From Oribacterium sinus (GTDB lineage: Bacteria > Bacillota > Clostridia > Lachnospirales > Lachnospiraceae), in assembly GCF_014202695.1 (NCBI RefSeq), contig NZ_JACHHH010000007.1, positions 1-64,000 on the forward strand: DNA of 64,000 nt. Direction: 5' to 3'. The notes under the pieces were generated by a model. The model saw only the letters and a list, made by a program, of their open reading frames with translations, was not told where the DNA came from and did no database searches. A program made the position numbers and the translations under genes. Positions 61,441 through 64,000 of the stretch are shown in pieces (the stretch's first letter is position 1; each line of letters starts with the position of its first letter).

Positions 61441-61589
61441 TAGAACGTCAAATCCTCTTTTCTTTTTAGCAAAATAGCGCCATGAACAATGGATAAAACT
61501 CCTGTAACAATTCCCAAAGTAATCAATACAACGCCTAAGGCAATGGAGGATCCTCCTACATTTCTCATGATTTTATAGATTCTTTCCAA
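61440..61589 (-). CDS. Small single-pass membrane protein, 49 residues
   Basis: From a TTG at 61587-61589, with AGGACTAGGAC just upstream, the frame gives LERIYKIMRNVGG at its start, then SSIALGVVLITLGIVTGVL, a hydrophobic helix, and ends HGAILLKRKEDLTF at TAA 61440-61442. An ATG seven codons in is the alternative start. It begins three bases after the GNAT stop, so it is probably translated from the same mRNA. The LLKRKEDLTF tail is the kind of conserved end seen in small Lachnospiraceae membrane proteins; function unknown. Confidence 0.7.
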   Translation of the reverse strand: MERIYKIMRNVGGSSIALGVVLITLGIVTGVLSIVHGAILLKRKEDLTF

Positions 61590-61592
61590 GTC

Positions 61593-62315
61593 CTAGTCCT
61601 CTTTCTTTCTTTTTTTCAGCTGATAATAGGAACTGGCTTCTTTCACCAAAAATCCCATTTTCTGATAAAGCTTCATGGCCGGGCTGTTTCGGGAATCTAC
61701 CTGAAGAATCACCCCGGTATAGGGTCCCTTCTCTCCTTCTTCAAAGCAATCCCGAAGAATTGCCTCTCCCTTTCCCTGACCTCTATACCTATTTTCCACC
61801 ATAAGTCCGTAAAGGTAAAGTGTTTTTTCATTATAGGGAGAAAAATAAACCTCTCCGTAAGGATAAATTCTCTTTTCTCCCGGAAAAGCAATCCCTTCTT
61901 CCAGCTTCTTTTCCAAAAAATATTCTGTATACAGATAAGGAAAGGAAAAGGAAAATTCCTCTTCCCTTTCTCCCTTCTTCATAAATCGAAACACACAGTT
62001 TCGAAAATCATCCATCAGACTTTCTTTACACTGGGTAAATAAGCCCTGCCCCCTCATCTTGGGATGGACAAAGGCAAGACAAAGGAGCACATCCTTTCCT
62101 CCCTGCTGTTCTCCAAGCTTATAGCCCATAAGCAGTGCCAATATTCCCTCGGCAATTCCCGTTTCCTTCTCTCCCTCATTGCGAATGAGATAAAAGAAAT
62201 CATAATCCAAATCTGTATCGTAGGGATGTTCTTCCTCTAAATTACAAAGAGAGAGGAGTGTCTTACAATCCCTCTCCTCTTCTAAAGACAGAGTTCGTTG
62301 TAATTCGACTTCCAT
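61593..62315 (-). CDS. GNAT family N-acetyltransferase, two-domain
   Basis: The 240-residue protein has a C-terminal GNAT domain with the acetyl-CoA loop VENRYRGQGKGEAILRDCF and NSPAMKLYQKMGFL. The N-terminal half contains a second, weaker loop, VHPKMRGQGLFTQCKESLM. This suggests tandem GNAT domains with only the second clearly complete. Substrate unknown. The downstream 49-residue membrane protein is probably co-expressed. Confidence 0.85.
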   Translation of the reverse strand: MEVELQRTLSLEEERDCKTLLSLCNLEEEHPYDTDLDYDFFYLIRNEGEKETGIAEGILALLMGYKLGEQQGGKDVLLCLAFVHPKMRGQGLFTQCKESLMDDFRNCVFRFMKKGEREEEFSFSFPYLYTEYFLEKKLEEGIAFPGEKRIYPYGEVYFSPYNEKTLYLYGLMVENRYRGQGKGEAILRDCFEEGEKGPYTGVILQVDSRNSPAMKLYQKMGFLVKEASSYYQLKKRKKED

Positions 62316-62412
62316 TCCTCTCTCCTGTTCTAACTCGTCAAAGTCATTCCTTTCCTTCTTTGAAGTACAAGGCTTCTAAGCCTATTTCATGACTTTCTCC
62401 TAGCTAATCCTT

Positions 62413-64000
62413 TTAGTCTTTAAAAACAATCTTATCCAATCCCCAGATATCCTTAGCGTACTCCTCAATGGTTCTGTCAGAGGAGAACTTTCCGGCATGG
62501 GCTGTATTTAAAATAGCCGCTCTTGCCCACCACTCTTCATCCTGGAACTTCTTCACTGCTTCTTCCTGTGCCTTCATATAAGCACGAAGGTCCTTTAAGA
62601 TAAAGTAACGATCCGCTCTGTCGGATTCATTGGTATTTAACAGGGAATCATACAAAGGTCTGAACAATTCAGGATCCTCAGGACTGTAGAAGCCGTTTAC
62701 CAGCTGCATTAGGACTCTGCGAATTTCCTGGTCATTGTTGAAAATGTCCATAGGACGGTACTCGTTGTTATGCTCTAAAGCAATAACCTCGTCACTGCTC
62801 ATACCGAAGATAAAGGCATTTTCCGCCCCAACTTCCTGTACGATTTCCACGTTCGCTCCATCCATAGTTCCCATGGTTAAAGCACCGTTTACCATAAGCT
62901 TCATGTTGGAGGTACCGGAGGCTTCCTTGGAAGCGGTGGAAATCTGCTCGGAGAAATCAGCTGCAGGAATAATCACCTCTGCACTGGATACCTTATAATC
63001 CTCAATAAAAACCACCTTAATCTTATCCTGGATGGAAGGATCATTGTTGATGACCTCCGCCACGTTATTGATGAGCTTAATGGTCAGCTTTGCAGTCTTA
63101 TAGCCTGCTGCCGCCTTGGCTCCGAAGATAAAGGTGTGGGGATAGAATTCCATCTCCGGATGATCTTTAATCTGGTTGTAAAGATACATCACGTGAAGGA
63201 TATTCATCAGCTGTCTCTTATACTCGTGCAAACGCTTTACCATTACGTCAAAGATGGAATCCACATTTAACTTAATGCCGTTATGCTTCAGCACATACTT
63301 GGCAAGACGCTCCTTGTTATGTCTCTTAATGGCCATAAACTCAGCCTGAGCCTGCTTATCATCCGCATAAACTGCCAGCTTCTCCAGCTTGGACAGGTCG
63401 GTAAGCCACTGATCTCCGATATGGGCGGTAATCCACTTTGCCAGCTCCGGATTGGCATGGTAAACCCATCTTCTCTGGGTAATACCGTTTGTTTTGTTGG
63501 AGAATTTCTCCGGATACATCTCGTAGAAGTCTCTTAATTCCTGCTTCTTTAAAATCTCCGTATGAAGAGCCGCTACACCGTTTACCGCATGGCCACCGAT
63601 AATGGCAAGGTGTGCCATCTTCACCTGTCCGTCATAGATAATTGCCATCTTGGCAATCTTCTCTTCCGCCTGCTCAGGATACTTAGCCCGAACGGTTTCA
63701 CAGAATCTGCGGTTAATCTCCTCCACAATCTGATAAATTCTGGGAAGAAGCTTGGAGAACAGCTCAATGGGCCACTTTTCCAAAGCCTCAGCCATAATGG
63801 TATGGTTGGTGTAAGCGCAGGTTTTTAAGGTAATCTCCCAGGACTCATCCCAAGTCAGATGATAATCATCCATCAGTACACGCATAAGCTCTGCCACGGC
63901 AACTGTGGGGTGGGTATCATTTAACTGGAAAGCCACCTTCTCATAAAGCTTCCGAACATCGCCGTTATGTCTCTTGGCATAGTCTGCTACCGCAGTCTGT
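62413..64000 (-). CDS. glgP: Glycogen/starch phosphorylase, partial (3' part)
   Basis: The enzyme releases glucose-1-phosphate from glycogen. The frame is open to the right window edge (QTAVADYAKRHNGDVRKL continues upstream of AFQLNDTHPTVAVAELMRVL), so the N-terminal part lies outside. About 528 residues are seen: NHTIMAEALEKWP, NGITQRRWVYHANPEL, RLHEYKRQLMNILHVMYLYN and the PLP site EASGTSNMKLMVNGALT with its Lys. The C terminus YAKDIWGLDKIVFKD is complete. Confidence 0.96.
   Translation of the reverse strand, partial: QTAVADYAKRHNGDVRKLYEKVAFQLNDTHPTVAVAELMRVLMDDYHLTWDESWEITLKTCAYTNHTIMAEALEKWPIELFSKLLPRIYQIVEEINRRFCETVRAKYPEQAEEKIAKMAIIYDGQVKMAHLAIIGGHAVNGVAALHTEILKKQELRDFYEMYPEKFSNKTNGITQRRWVYHANPELAKWITAHIGDQWLTDLSKLEKLAVYADDKQAQAEFMAIKRHNKERLAKYVLKHNGIKLNVDSIFDVMVKRLHEYKRQLMNILHVMYLYNQIKDHPEMEFYPHTFIFGAKAAAGYKTAKLTIKLINNVAEVINNDPSIQDKIKVVFIEDYKVSSAEVIIPAADFSEQISTASKEASGTSNMKLMVNGALTMGTMDGANVEIVQEVGAENAFIFGMSSDEVIALEHNNEYRPMDIFNNDQEIRRVLMQLVNGFYSPEDPELFRPLYDSLLNTNESDRADRYFILKDLRAYMKAQEEAVKKFQDEEWWARAAILNTAHAGKFSSDRTIEEYAKDIWGLDKIVFKD

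Overview
The window looks like a chromosome segment from a low-to-medium GC member of the Firmicutes, most likely a Lachnospiraceae bacterium. The signs are AGGAGG-type ribosome binding sites, TTGACA/TATAAT promoters, rho-independent terminators, a YhaO/YhaN-like pair, DUF1700- and VanZ-type membrane proteins, a giant 2-hydroxyacyl-CoA dehydratase activase, and a clostridial-type 6S-like RNA. The genus (possibly an oral one) is a guess from protein feel only. Most genes read on the minus strand.

Layout. 1-5.0 kb (+): asnS, then a translationally coupled pair of a degenerate SbcD/YhaO-like protein and a membrane-embedded YhaN/SbcC-like ATPase. 5.1-6.3 kb (-): a coiled-coil membrane protein. 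6.3-11.5 kb: an acquired island with a TetR regulator, a broken gene and a two-gene ABC exporter, bracketed by two decayed IS1634-like transposase copies and by matched 101-bp and 76-bp direct repeats. 11.6-31 kb: housekeeping genes including pgi, MTA/SAH nucleosidase, murG, a HIT protein, uvrA, a polar amino acid ABC importer, cold-shock protein, hslO, a SEC-C protein, an AI-2E-type permease, a 6S-like RNA, thiN, tadA and a nucleoside-salvage run (deoB, udp, deoD, cdd). 31.1-31.6 kb: five tRNA genes (Arg, His, Gln, Lys, Leu). 31.7-42.3 kb (-): eda, an RdgB-phosphoesterase fusion, an RlmL-type methylase, a DUF1700-like protein, aspS, hisS, lysA, pyk and a rhomboid-like membrane protein. 42.6-48 kb (+): a 1462-residue CoA-dehydratase activase and deoC. 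48.2-55.7 kb: a visibly AT-rich beta-fructoside utilisation locus (two GH32 enzymes, a sugar ABC importer and a divergent LacI regulator) next to an IS1380 remnant. 55.9-64 kb (-): dapF, an anchored periplasmic-binding-like protein, a D-Ala-D-Ala carboxypeptidase, several small membrane proteins, a double GNAT protein and the 3' part of glycogen phosphorylase.

How the genes work together. Nucleoside catabolism is covered by cdd, udp, deoD, deoB and the distant deoC, which together feed pentose phosphates into glycolysis (pgi, pyk). Fructoside import and cleavage adds fructose or glucose, and glgP draws on stored glycogen. lysA and dapF supply lysine and diaminopimelate to the wall, alongside murG and the DacF-like carboxypeptidase.

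The most unusual signal is a family of intergenic structured repeats with six clear or truncated copies, in both orientations, plus two short hairpins that may be derivatives. Their conserved core, with blocks such as AATCTGAGCCCG and GAGCGTGCCCC, is in most copies enclosed by long complementary arms whose sequence differs from copy to copy. Most lie at gene 3' ends. I do not recognise this family. Short tandem duplications of gene 3' ends are a second recurring oddity.
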